Both the position numbers and the translations under genes were made by a program. The notes under the pieces are model-generated. The model ran no database searches. It was not told where the DNA came from and was given only the letters and a program-made list of their open reading frames with translations. Below are positions 58,101 through 60,736 of a stretch of 64,000 nucleotides of DNA, in pieces (the first letter of the stretch is position 1; every line of letters begins with the position of its first letter). The DNA comes from Lineus longissimus (taxonomy: Eukaryota > Nemertea > Pilidiophora > Heteronemertea > Lineidae): assembly GCF_910592395.1 (NCBI RefSeq), contig NC_088324.1, positions 7,964,953-8,028,952 of the forward strand, written 5' to 3'.

Positions 58101-59231
58101 AATAAATTTTGCAGATAGACTGAGCTGTTTAATTATTCTCAGCAAGGAGAAGATGTCTTCAAATCTGACATTGTTTTAAGGTTATAAACACATTTGGTAT
58201 GAGTACTGCCAATCTTCTTCACGAGAAGTGACCTTCACCTCGCGAATTATTCTATTTTTAGACGATGAATATGACGACTATTACGGCGACGAGGAAGACG
58301 GGTGCACGTCCGAGCCCGAGATGGGCAGGGAGCGCCCACTGAAGACCAGGATGTTACGCCCCCTGTCTGAGGGTGAGTCGGCGGACGACGATAGTGAGAA
58401 CACAGGTGATGACCTTGAGGTATGTAACTGATCGACGAAATTGGTGAAATCGTGAAATTGAGAACTGTATCACTCCTCCACAACTGAAGAGTGACATTGC
58501 ATAAGTTATGCATACCTAACCCGAAGAAAGGTACCTAGAGTCGCGGGCTTCGATGTGATTGGATATTGCCTAAGACAATTGACTTTGAACTTCATTCACG
58601 TGACCTTGGCTTACTGCCAAGATGGGGGAGTGATGCGACGGAGGCAATGACAAAGTTAGCAACCTCACGGCCCCAGGGTATCGATGTGTCATTACGCTTA
58701 TGATGATGCATACAGTTCACAGCATTGAAGGGGGGGGGTTGAAAGTCAGTGATTTTCTACACCGGCTTGTAGAACTTGTGCATCGGAAACATCCTCTGCA
58801 AGGGCTTTTGGGGGGCAGGAAGTTTAAATTTGATTGTTTTTCCGATAAAAAGAAAACCAAGTGACCCTTTGGCCCCAAACGAAAAATATCGTTCAATTTT
58901 GAGGTGCGATACTTTTGCTACGGTCCCTAACCTAGTCCCTCGGTCTTTGCCCAGAAGGAAAGTCCACGTAAGCTAGTCACATTTCTTATTTGTGGGGTCT
59001 TTTGCTTGACCTAGCAAAGGTCCAGATACAGAAAGCTACCATTTACGTCCAATTTGAATTACTGTGAAGAGCCGAGAATTTTAGTTCCTTGAAAGCCATG
59101 CCATTTTTGTGTTTTTAAAAAATTCCTCGTTCGTTATTTTCCAGGAATTTGACGAGGAGGACGAAGACGACTTGGAAGAAGACGATGACGACTCGACGTT
59201 ACGGCGGCGAGGAGTAAACGGCAAAATCTAA
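22849..59231 (+). CDS. PNPLA6: Neuropathy target esterase / swiss-cheese lysophospholipase, 30 exons placed
   Basis: The family is an ER-anchored serine esterase that deacylates phosphatidylcholine and lysophosphatidylcholine. Thirty exons join with consistent phases to 1375 codons plus TAA (vertebrate NTE is about 1330-1375). Numbering starts at the first placed codon. Residues 1-25: membrane helix ([20 protein letters not shown]). Residues 40-57: conserved [14 protein letters not shown]. Three cyclic-nucleotide-binding-like domains lie at about 130-255, 475-600 and 605-720. Patatin domain: oxyanion loop GGGGARG at 950-956, nucleophile GTSIG with Ser980, catalytic Asp1100 in DGGYVNNLP, so both dyad residues are present. 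Tail 1295-1375 is acidic. Exon 1, with the start Met, was not found; it must end in phase 0 upstream of 22849. Invertebrates usually have one gene for vertebrate PNPLA6 and PNPLA7, so the symbol means that pair. Confidence 0.95.
23322..23680. mobile_element. MITE with possible 5-base target duplication
   Basis: CAGGCCTCTCAATTACATG..CTACACC at the left pairs with GGTGTAG..CACGTAATTGAAAGGCCTG at the right. CTTGG flanks both sides (23317-23321 and 23681-23685), a likely target duplication. It lies about 200 bases before an NTE exon. Confidence 0.7.
23883..23971 (+). CDS. PNPLA6: NTE exon: juxtamembrane RFRKRDK segment
   Basis: Acceptor TTATTTTCAG, donor GTAAGA, phase 1 to 0. Encodes residues 28-57 with [17 protein letters not shown], nearly identical to the conserved vertebrate segment. 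Confidence 0.93.
24358..24449 (+). CDS. PNPLA6: NTE exon: basic linker
   Basis: Acceptor CACTTCCAG, donor GTGGGT, phase 0 to 2. Encodes residues 58-87, Ser/Thr then Arg/Lys-rich ([16 protein letters not shown]), like the RKKLKMLNIAKKILR region of human NTE. Confidence 0.85.
24660..24841 (+). mobile_element. Pogo/Tigger-like MITE
   Basis: TACAGTAGAACCTCTCTATT at the left, GGGAGGTTCCACTGTA at the right, TA at both borders. Confidence 0.85.
25488..25620. mobile_element. Small palindromic MITE, TA borders
   Basis: TAACGTTGCGCGATATTATA, then TTGCCAC at the left, pairs with GTGGCGATACAATATCGCGC, then AACATTA at the right. About 133 bases. Confidence 0.75.
25925..26105. repeat. Minisatellite of GGTCACAGGTCCAAAGAGGG
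   Basis: About five units of roughly 35 bases built from CACAGGTCACAGGTCACTGG and TCCAAAGAGGGAA. Confidence 0.85.
26646..26827 (+). mobile_element. Pogo/Tigger-like MITE
   Basis: TACAGTAGAACCTCTCTATT to GGGAGGTTCCACTGTA, about 182 bases. A decayed partial relative lies at 27098-27170. Confidence 0.85.
27200..27485 (-). pseudogene. LINE 3' fragment next to an NTE exon
   Basis: The minus strand reads [20 protein letters not shown], then [20 protein letters not shown], the typical end of a LINE reverse-transcriptase ORF. TTTATAAAGCGCTGTTTCC near 27205 is a 3' tail type. It ends about ten bases before the acceptor of the NTE exon at 27495. Confidence 0.8.
27495..27638 (+). CDS. PNPLA6: NTE exon: lead into the first cNMP-like domain
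   Basis: Acceptor TTGTTCTTGCAG, donor GTGAGC, phase 2 to 2. Encodes residues 88-135, ending [12 protein letters not shown], conserved in the family. The acceptor directly adjoins a LINE remnant at 27200-27485. Confidence 0.92.
28399..28639 (+). CDS. PNPLA6: NTE exon: first cNMP-binding-like domain
   Basis: Acceptor TTGTGTTTCAG, donor GTAAGT, phase 2 to 0. Residues 136-216 include [16 protein letters not shown] and [15 protein letters not shown], strongly conserved in NTE. Confidence 0.96.
28829..29018. mobile_element. Palindromic MITE with TGTGACCC ends, flanked by 31-base repeats
   Basis: TGTGACCCACCGCGACAAAA at the left, TTTTGCTATGACGGGTCACA at the right. TTAGCGAAAGTAATTCTTAT followed by AATAAATATAT (left) or AATAGATATAT (right) lies directly outside both ends (28799-28829 and 29021-29051). 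Confidence 0.75.
29086..29147 (+). CDS. PNPLA6: NTE exon: first cNMP-like domain, continued
   Basis: Acceptor CTTTTTCTAG, donor GTAAGG, phase 0 to 2. Residues 217-236, [14 protein letters not shown]. Confidence 0.92.
29205..29635. repeat. Minisatellite of about 88 bases after an NTE exon
   Basis: About five copies carrying CAGACCTGCTCCCTCATGAA, GAATAGAGAGGAATACTGGC, ATAGGACACCACCCTGACCA and CAAAGCTCTGGGGCTCTGTG. It starts about 60 bases after the donor at 29147 and is not exon-derived. Confidence 0.88.
29718..29865 (+). CDS. PNPLA6: NTE exon: end of the first cNMP-like domain
   Basis: Acceptor TTCCCTTTCAG, donor GTGAGT, phase 2 to 0. Residues 237-286 with [20 protein letters not shown] and LHNYLGL, near-identical to vertebrate NTE. 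Confidence 0.96.
30170..30400 (-). mobile_element. Dispersed SINE-like repeat, inverted copy
   Basis: CCCAGTTGGATTCATTGGCC, CTGCTCATGTTTCCCACTTA, GGGTCTTTTGCTTGCC and CATAGACACAAGATACAAGG are the reverse complement of the module at 41930-42180. Confidence 0.6.
30564..30705 (+). CDS. PNPLA6: NTE exon: variable Ser-rich linker (a)
   Basis: Acceptor GACGTTTTGCAG, donor GTAGGT, phase 0 to 1. Residues 287-333, Ser/Gly-rich. The family varies in sequence here, so support is splice sites, phase and openness. Confidence 0.75.
30967..31062 (+). CDS. PNPLA6: NTE exon: variable Ser-rich linker (b)
   Basis: Acceptor CATTTTCAG, donor GTAAGC, phase 1 to 1. Residues 334-365 with [11 protein letters not shown], a likely phosphorylation-type basic/Ser stretch. 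A symmetrical exon, possibly alternative. Confidence 0.72.
31300..31522. mobile_element. Near-perfect palindromic MITE, 223 bases
   Basis: The arms of about 100 bases are almost perfectly complementary: TGTGACCCGCTCTACCAAAA / TTTTGGTAGAGCGAGTCACA at the ends and CATTTCCCTATTGTAGACCT / AGGTCTACAATAGGGAAATG inside, with a loop of about 20 bases. It is much better preserved than its two relatives, so it is probably the youngest insertion. Confidence 0.88.
31836..31895 (+). CDS. PNPLA6: NTE exon: variable linker (c), 60 bases
   Basis: Acceptor ATGAATTTCAG, donor GTAAGC, phase 1 to 1. Residues 366-385, [21 protein letters not shown] fits a basophilic kinase consensus. Its length is a multiple of three and both phases match, so it may be a cassette exon. 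No family conservation recognised. Confidence 0.6.
   Translation, partial: LHHVGGVTFVANRMYLMPS
32049..32205 (+). mobile_element. Pogo/Tigger-like MITE
   Basis: TACAGTGGAACCTCTCTATC to GACAGGTTCTACTGTA, with part of the interior missing (about 157 bases). Confidence 0.8.
33231..33575. repeat. Triplicated segment of about 110 bases
   Basis: Three tandem copies with CAGTCCCTAATTATTATTCC, ATCTCATCAAGTACTTGTGC, TCATATCGGTAACATTTATT and ACACAAGATAATGTTTAAA. Confidence 0.88.
34361..34500 (+). CDS. PNPLA6: NTE exon: linker (d)
   Basis: Acceptor TTATTTTTGCAG, donor GTAAGT, phase 1 to 0. Residues 386-432, acidic and Ser/Thr-rich ([18 protein letters not shown]). Confidence 0.8.
35026..35207 (+). mobile_element. 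Pogo/Tigger-like MITE
   Basis: TACAGTAGAACCTCTCTATT to GGGAGGTTCCACTGTA, about 182 bases, 119 bases ahead of the NTE exon at 35327. Confidence 0.85.
35327..35497 (+). CDS. PNPLA6: NTE exon: lead into the second cNMP-like domain
   Basis: Acceptor CCATTTGCAG, donor GTTTGT, phase 0 to 0. Residues 433-489, ending [12 protein letters not shown], matching the AKQELAKLMRIED segment of vertebrate NTE. Confidence 0.9.
35667..35819 (+). CDS. PNPLA6: NTE exon 13: second cNMP-like domain, source of a 23-copy array
   Basis: Acceptor CCCTTCCAG, donor GTAGGT, phase 0 to 0. Residues 490-540 with [20 protein letters not shown]. Its last ~95 bases plus about 18-24 intron bases form the 113-base unit repeated 22 more times downstream. 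Only this first donor keeps the reading frame open; read-through meets TAA within five codons. Confidence 0.95.
35724..38315 (+). repeat. 113-base minisatellite of exon end plus 5' splice site, 23 copies
   Basis: The exon-13 end with its donor recurs at an exact 113-base step: donors follow positions 35819, 35932, 36045 and so on to 38305, 23 in all. Every copy keeps a usable-looking donor (GTAAGT, GTAGGT or one GTGAGT) after GAGAAAGAG. No copy after the first has a polypyrimidine tract or acceptor ahead of it. A few copies form sub-families (for example GTACAGGGATTAGGGGGCC at 36524 and 37312), showing block duplication. Confidence 0.97.
38405..38475 (+). mobile_element. tRNA-like SINE head fragment
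   Basis: TTAGCTTAGTCCGTAGAGTG followed by GGGTTCAATTCACTG looks like boxes A and B of a tRNA-derived SINE. No clear body follows. Confidence 0.45.
38591..38724 (+). CDS. PNPLA6: NTE exon 14: second cNMP-like domain
   Basis: Acceptor TTCTATTCCAG, donor GTGAGT, phase 0 to 2. Residues 541-584 with [20 protein letters not shown], a cNMP-fold signature conserved in NTE. Confidence 0.96.
38935..39500. repeat. 44-base minisatellite in intron 14
   Basis: About 13 copies of a 44-base unit containing GGGCATTGAATGCAATGTAA and GCAACACGAATATAGACTCA. Each unit carries a donor-like GTAAGC on the plus strand and CAGGGTGAGT on the minus strand. It is not derived from a neighbouring exon. Confidence 0.92.
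39549..39680 (+). CDS. PNPLA6: NTE exon 15: junction of second and third cNMP-like domains
   Basis: Acceptor CTTACCTTCAG, donor GTAAGG, phase 2 to 2. Residues 585-628 with [20 protein letters not shown], near-identical to vertebrate NTE. Confidence 0.96.
39840..40060 (+). mobile_element. Dispersed SINE-like repeat
   Basis: A single copy of the module behind the 1785-2735 array: GCATCTGTTGTCTATGCCAG, AAGCAGAAGACCCCACCTAG, GAGAAACATGAGTAGCCTGC and AATAAACCCAATTGGTGCC. Related copies at 41930-42180 (plus) and, inverted, near 30180-30400 and 58980-59095. Confidence 0.6.
40171..40213 (+). repeat. Duplicated intron-exon border upstream of exon 16
   Basis: ACACGTGTCTTTTTAACTTC, then the acceptor, then ACAAGGTGATGT, is present at 40171 and again, 48 bases later, at the real acceptor (40219-40254). 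The upstream copy has AAG where the real site has CAG, so it is a weakened decoy acceptor. Confidence 0.85.
40242..40415 (+). CDS. PNPLA6: NTE exon 16: third cNMP-like domain
   Basis: Acceptor TTTAACTTCCAG, donor GTATGT, phase 2 to 2. Residues 629-686 with [11 protein letters not shown] and [20 protein letters not shown], highly conserved. Confidence 0.97.
40416..40540 (+). pseudogene. Decayed copy of exon 17 at the start of intron 16
   Basis: Starting at the donor itself, the intron aligns to exon 17. It reads [17 protein letters not shown] and then [16 protein letters not shown], against [17 protein letters not shown] and [16 protein letters not shown] in the real exon. One extra base near the start breaks the frame, and exon 16 read straight on stops after YVKLG. 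It has no acceptor of its own, so it cannot be a mutually exclusive exon as it stands. Confidence 0.85.
40630..40772 (+). CDS. PNPLA6: NTE exon 17: end of the third cNMP-like domain
   Basis: Acceptor CTCTTTCGCAG, donor GTAGGT, phase 2 to 1. Residues 687-734 with RDTELAKIP and [18 protein letters not shown], matching vertebrate NTE closely. Confidence 0.97.
41399..41515 (+). CDS. PNPLA6: NTE exon 18
   Basis: Acceptor CTGTTTTACAG, donor GTAACT, phase 1 to 1. Residues 735-773 with [17 protein letters not shown] and [12 protein letters not shown], the conserved start of the region ahead of the patatin domain. Confidence 0.96.
41662..41890 (+). mobile_element. Three tandem tRNA-derived SINE heads
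   Basis: Three direct copies, about 75-90 bases apart, of GCCTAGTGGTTAACACTGCT (box A-like) followed by GGGCCCGGGTTAGATCCTGG or, in the last copy, GGGTTTGATCCCGG (box B-like). The last continues into the dispersed repeat module at 41891-42180. Confidence 0.7.
41891..42180 (+). mobile_element. Dispersed SINE-like repeat body
   Basis: Carries CCTTGTATCTGGTGTCTATG, GCAGAAGACCCCACCAGG, GAGAAACATGAGTAGTCTGC and CCAATAAACCCAATTGGC. It directly follows a tRNA-like head, so head plus body is probably one SINE family and the 1785-2735 array is an amplified part of it. Confidence 0.6.
43062..43431. mobile_element. MITE with about 45-base terminal inverted repeats
   Basis: GCAAGTATCAATTCGTGTCT, then TGTACCCCCCCTCCTCAAGG at the left, is mirrored by CCTTGAGGAGGAGGAGGGGG and AAACGAATTGATACTTGC at the right. 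No coding capacity. Confidence 0.7.
43527..44023 (+). mobile_element. piggyBac-like non-autonomous element
   Basis: TTAA at both ends, inside which TTAACACCTTCCCTGCCA is mirrored as TGGCAGGGAAGGTGTTAA. The TTAA target site and these ends are typical of piggyBac elements. The 497-base element keeps the end of a transposase gene (43752-43868). Confidence 0.85.
43752..43868 (+). pseudogene. piggyBac transposase C-terminal Cys-rich domain remnant
   Basis: In one frame, 43788-43868 reads [20 protein letters not shown], then HSKTVV and a TGA stop. CxxC..PLCxxxCFxxYH is the zinc-binding Cys-rich domain at the C-terminus of piggyBac transposases, which recognises the element ends. The catalytic core is missing, so this is a remnant. 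Confidence 0.75.
44725..44846. repeat. Direct repeat, two copies
   Basis: CGGAAAAGTCTTAGTGGAAT followed by CGGGCCTTTATTCATG occurs at 44729 and, with one or two changes, at 44811, about 82 bases apart. Confidence 0.7.
45208..45322. repeat. 57-base direct repeat ahead of exon 19
   Basis: GGCTTTTATGATCCACGTCG, then GAGTGACCTGTCTGTGAAAA, is present twice in tandem with a 57-base step. Confidence 0.85.
45474..45537 (+). CDS. PNPLA6: NTE exon 19
   Basis: Acceptor TATCTATTCAG, donor GTACGT, phase 1 to 2. Residues 774-794 with [15 protein letters not shown], matching LNSDIIRARLGASAL of human NTE. Confidence 0.94.
45768..45936 (+). CDS. PNPLA6: NTE exon 20: source of an 8-copy array
   Basis: Acceptor TTTTCTTCCCAG, donor GTAAGT, phase 2 to 0. 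Residues 795-851 with [20 protein letters not shown] and [10 protein letters not shown], strongly conserved. Its last ~110 bases with the donor are amplified downstream. Confidence 0.96.
45826..46826 (+). repeat. 124-base minisatellite of exon end plus 5' splice site, 8 copies
   Basis: Units start at 45826 (real exon), 45950, 46074, 46198, 46352, 46476, 46600 and 46724. The step is 124 bases except one of 154, caused by an internal 30-base duplication of CTGATCGTGGGCCGGGCAGA and the ten bases after it. The first seven copies keep GGAAAT followed by GTAAGTGTAG. The eighth is cut before its donor by a tRNA-derived SINE. 124 is not a multiple of three, so inclusion of further copies would break the frame. 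Confidence 0.97.
46827..46985 (+). mobile_element. tRNA-derived SINE at the end of the exon-20 array
   Basis: Box A-like GTTGGAGTGGCACAGTGG and box B GGTTCGATTCCTGG, followed by a body with TAGGTTTCCTCCGGGTCTCT. It truncates the last repeat unit. A relative lies at 50694-50835. Confidence 0.7.
47037..47216 (+). mobile_element. Pogo/Tigger-like MITE
   Basis: TACAGCAGAACCTCTCTATT at the left and GGGAGGTTCCACTGTA at the right; about 180 bases, same family as the copies at 14693 and 15151. It lies 95 bases before exon 21. Confidence 0.85.
47311..47499 (+). CDS. PNPLA6: NTE exon 21
   Basis: Acceptor TTACCTTCAG, donor GTGAGC, phase 0 to 0. Residues 852-914 with [18 protein letters not shown] and [19 protein letters not shown], matching the GWCSGHLHLRCPRRLFSR region of NTE. 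Confidence 0.96.
47820..48130 (-). pseudogene. Non-LTR retrotransposon (LINE) 3' fragment
   Basis: The minus strand reads [19 protein letters not shown], then [19 protein letters not shown] and LLKQHLF: the conserved end of the reverse-transcriptase ORF of many LINEs (..F..R.P.LWN.LP..IR...S...FK..LK..LF). The side near 47820 has ATTTCTATAGCGCCTGAATT, a LINE 3' tail type. Truncated at its 5' end, in intron 21. Confidence 0.8.
48203..48324 (+). CDS. PNPLA6: NTE exon 22: start of the patatin domain
   Basis: Acceptor TTTTCCTCTTCAG, donor GTGAGG, phase 0 to 2. Residues 915-954 with [11 protein letters not shown] and [10 protein letters not shown]; the oxyanion-hole glycine loop is split by the intron after AR. 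Confidence 0.97.
48604..48760 (+). CDS. PNPLA6: NTE exon 23: catalytic serine exon
   Basis: Acceptor GCTTCTTTCAG, donor GTAACG, phase 2 to 0. Residues 955-1007 with [18 protein letters not shown] and VGGTSIGS; Ser980 of GTSIG is the nucleophile. Confidence 0.98.
49093..49396 (+). CDS. PNPLA6: NTE exon 24: catalytic aspartate exon
   Basis: Acceptor TCCTCCTTTCTAG, donor GTGAGT, phase 0 to 1. Residues 1008-1108 with [39 protein letters not shown] and [12 protein letters not shown]; Asp1100 completes the Ser-Asp dyad. Confidence 0.98.
49485..49990. repeat. Short minisatellite after exon 24
   Basis: About 25 copies of a degenerate ~19-base unit based on TCCTCCAGGGACTCTAGTG, alternating with TCCAGGAGCTCTAGTATCC, starting about 90 bases after the exon-24 donor. 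Many units end in a pyrimidine stretch plus CAG, so they resemble weak acceptors. Confidence 0.9.
50116..50264 (+). CDS. PNPLA6: NTE exon 25
   Basis: Acceptor TGTTTTTCAG, donor GTAGGC, phase 1 to 0. Residues 1109-1158 with [20 protein letters not shown] and [13 protein letters not shown], near-identical to NTE. Confidence 0.97.
50270..50690. repeat. Diverged tandem repeat of about 150 bases in intron 25
   Basis: Two and a half related units, each with GTCTCTGAGGAATCAGGC-like, CATGGCAGTTG, TCTCCCCATGATCTGATGAG and TGTGGCCAGTT segments. Confidence 0.7.
50694..50835 (+). mobile_element. tRNA-derived SINE
   Basis: GCTGTTGGGTGGCCCAATGG and AGGTTCAGTTGCCAC correspond to boxes A and B; the head is related to the SINE at 46827. 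Confidence 0.55.
51000..51152 (+). CDS. PNPLA6: NTE exon 26
   Basis: Acceptor TGAACTTGCAG, donor GTGAGT, phase 0 to 0. Residues 1159-1209 with [20 protein letters not shown] and [10 protein letters not shown], near-identical to NTE. Confidence 0.97.
51310..51705. repeat. Two-copy repeat of about 200 bases ahead of exon 27
   Basis: The segment starting GGCCATTATCAGTGGACT, with CATATTGACATCATGTGACC, TTTTGAATTTTGAATTTTGC and CAGGTGAATGGTTCA, occurs at about 51315 and again at about 51518. The second copy ends 19 bases before the exon-27 acceptor; the first lacks an acceptor. Confidence 0.85.
51725..51880 (+). CDS. PNPLA6: NTE exon 27
   Basis: Acceptor TTGTGTTTCAG, donor GTAAAT, phase 0 to 0. 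Residues 1210-1261 with [18 protein letters not shown] (compare DVGYQYGKAVFGGWSRG in human NTE), then a charged helix. Confidence 0.96.
52294..52483. mobile_element. Palindromic MITE with TGTGACCC ends
   Basis: TGTGACCCGTTCAAGCAAAA and CAGTCGCATGTCGC at the left are mirrored by GCGACATGCGACTG and TTTGCTGGAACGGGTCACA at the right. Same family as 28829-29018 and 31300-31522. Confidence 0.8.
52691..52790 (+). CDS. PNPLA6: NTE exon 28
   Basis: Acceptor TGTGTATTTCAG, donor GTAAGA, phase 0 to 1. Residues 1262-1294 with [17 protein letters not shown], matching FTDLAEIVSRIEPP of human NTE. Confidence 0.95.
53300..53400 (+). repeat. Second copy of the exon-28 donor region
   Basis: The last bases of exon 28, its donor and the following intron (GTTGGATCCGATGGTAAGAA, then ATCCAATTA) recur about 525 bases downstream at 53308-53336. 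Weaker similarity continues for about 60 bases. The copy keeps a full GTAAGA donor but no coding frame upstream. Confidence 0.85.
53671..53975. mobile_element. Inverted-repeat element
   Basis: Ends AGGGTTTCCGCCAGGATTAA and TCTGGAGGAAACCCTG are inverted; inside are A/T- and G/C-homopolymer-rich stretches (TTAAGGGGGGATATCCCCCC). No ORF. Confidence 0.55.
54173..54229 (+). other. Candidate cassette exon of NTE (unproven)
   Basis: A 57-base segment between CTGCCCACCACAG and GTACCC, phase 1 to 1, open: [19 protein letters not shown]. It would fit between exons 28 and 29 without breaking the frame. No family resemblance recognised, so it is left out of the gene model. Confidence 0.25.
54555..54754 (-). 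mobile_element. Pogo/Tigger-like MITE, inverted orientation
   Basis: Right end AGAGAGGTTCTACTGTA and left end CAGTAGAAATTGCCTTTGCG; inside, the reverse of the family's AACAACCAATTTGGGACC. An extra ACAACCTCTCT module is repeated. Confidence 0.8.
55017..56465 (+). mobile_element. Interspersed repeat with (CGT)n and inner tandem units, copy 2
   Basis: Same family as 17830-19015: GGCTCACCGTAAGGGGAGTC, then about 60 bases of CGT repeat (55057-55120), then four units of roughly 300 bases with GGCACGTTTCTTAAC, GCCACCAGGGGGCC and the TTTGACCT..AGGTCA hairpin. Ends GTGAGCACAATGGCCCCTGG. Confidence 0.75.
56547..56672. mobile_element. Palindromic MITE
   Basis: GAATGGGGTAATTGTAGCCC pairs with GGGCTACAATTACCCCATTC; a second matched pair lies inside (TTGTAGCCCCTGC / GCAGGGGCTACAA). 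Confidence 0.75.
57511..57822. mobile_element. MITE with about 90-base terminal inverted repeats
   Basis: TTTTAAGGGTTGACCATAGG at the left pairs with CCTATGGTCAACCTTTAAAA at the right; TTAGAAATTGAAACCCTAAAG also pairs with CTTTAGGATTTCAATTTCTAG. No ORF. Confidence 0.75.
58262..58419 (+). CDS. PNPLA6: NTE exon 29: acidic tail
   Basis: Acceptor TTCTATTTTTAG, donor GTATGT, phase 1 to 0. Residues 1295-1347, rich in Asp/Glu ([27 protein letters not shown]), like the acidic C-terminal region of vertebrate NTE. Confidence 0.9.
59145..59231 (+). CDS. PNPLA6: NTE exon 30: C-terminus and stop
   Basis: Acceptor GTTATTTTCCAG, phase 0. Residues 1348-1375: an acidic run then [12 protein letters not shown] and TAA at 59229-59231. 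The end resembles SILRQRR.. of human NTE. Confidence 0.92.
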   Translation, partial: EFDEEDEDDLEEDDDDSTLRRRGVNGKI

Positions 59232-59735
59232 TTCGATCGTTTCGACGTTGAACCCTGCTTTGACGGCATGGACAGTGTCGAACGAACGCTGGACTTATGC
59301 TGAGGACATTTTGTGATGTTTGATGCCAAGTTTGCAAAGACAATTGGGGATATGAACAAAGACAAGCAAATGCTTTTACTGCAATTTTCTACAGGAAGGC
59401 CTAGTGTAAATGTACATGGAGATTTAGATAAGAGCATTTGCTAGTCCCTGTTCATATCACCCGATGACTACCGTCGATTTTGTGATGTTTGTTCCGAAAT
59501 TTGATCGAGGAACAGATAGTCTTTCATTATTATGTTATGCAGTGTGTGTTTGTTGTGAAATTAAGAAAAGGGCTGTCCTTCATGTCATGTTTTAAAGGGA
59601 CAATCTAGACAGCAGCTAGGCAGGCAAGATAAGTTACATAAAGCTGCTCTTATTGTGTATACTAGTCATTTGAAGATGGCCAAATTAGCCCCTCTCCTCC
59701 TGCCTATAGTCCCCCTTTAAGCCTAAATCAATAAA
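59232..59735 (+). other. PNPLA6: NTE 3' untranslated region with poly(A) signal
   Basis: No further ORF. AATAAA at 59730-59735 is the first standard poly(A) hexamer seen after the stop, giving a 3' UTR of about 520 bases. Confidence 0.55.
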
Positions 59736-59943
59736 CCTGTGACACGTGTCATATGTAAGCCGTGACAGGCAATAGCGTGAATCATATGTAAACCAGGCCT
59801 AAGACAGGAAGTGTGTAACTTCCTTTTCATGATGGGGTTAATTTGGCCAGGACATGTTTCCCATCATAACGACAATTTATACATGTCCGATTTATATAGT
59901 GCACCATTCAACAGTTCAGTTGCTCAAGTGCGCTTTGACATAT

Positions 59944-60145
59944 TACAGTAGAACCTCTCTATTACGGACACCCTCCGGTCTGACAAGTGCTGTCCTTAAT
60001 TGAGAGGTGTCCTGATTAGAGAGGTCAAATTGAAGAGAAACCACCAATTTGGGACCAAAACTAGTGTCCTTGAAAGAGAGGGTTGTCTTTAATAGAGAGG
60101 GTTGTCCTTAATAGAGAGGTGTCTGCTAAGTGAGATTCCACTGTA
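59944..60145 (+). mobile_element. Pogo/Tigger-like MITE
   Basis: TACAGTAGAACCTCTCTATT to TGAGATTCCACTGTA, about 202 bases; the inner GAGAGGGTTGTCCTTAATAG module is duplicated. Confidence 0.85.
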
Positions 60146-60359
60146 TTACCCTATTTTTAGGACTGTACATTCCTATTTCGAATTGCTTAAAATACTGCTA
60201 TCGCTTGAATGTTACTTACTTACTTAGGGCACATATGGCTTCAGTTTCCACCCATTTTGTGTCATTCAAACTTACCTATGGAACACTTTTGCATGTTACT
60301 CCATTTGGGCTCAAACACAAGAGTATCCCTTTAATTTTCTAAAGGGAGAACTGAGTTAA

Positions 60360-60736
60360 CAGCTCGGCCGCCAGGCGGCGCCCTGACCGATCCCGCGAGA
60401 TCGCGCCGATCTCATGCCGCCATATTCAGTCTTTACTCTTGTGCTTCTACGAAGCACATCGTTTTTTCAAAGCTGCCGTGAATTCGATTTAAAACCAAAT
60501 TCAACCAGCCAAGTCTAGACGATTTTTGGGTTCATTCACCTACGGAGTAGACCGCCAAACTTATCTTGGCATTAGTATTGTCCAGTCTATTTAATTATAG
60601 ACATTTTCTTAGCTAGCTTAGTCGACCCGGCTCCATTATTTTGATCTTGGTAGGGTAGAGTTAAGTAGGCTATTCTCCGCTCTATTGTAATGAACAAGAC
60701 TCAGATCCATTGCAATAGTGTTTAATTCAAGTAGGC
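60360..60736 (+). other. Probable 5' terminal region of the DIRS-like element
   Basis: GC-rich start (GGCCGCCAGGCGGCGCCCTG, GCGAGATCGCGCCGATCTC) quite unlike its surroundings, then AT-rich non-coding sequence up to the first gag-like ORF. DIRS elements carry terminal repeats here, but the other end is outside the window and the border cannot be fixed. Confidence 0.4.
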
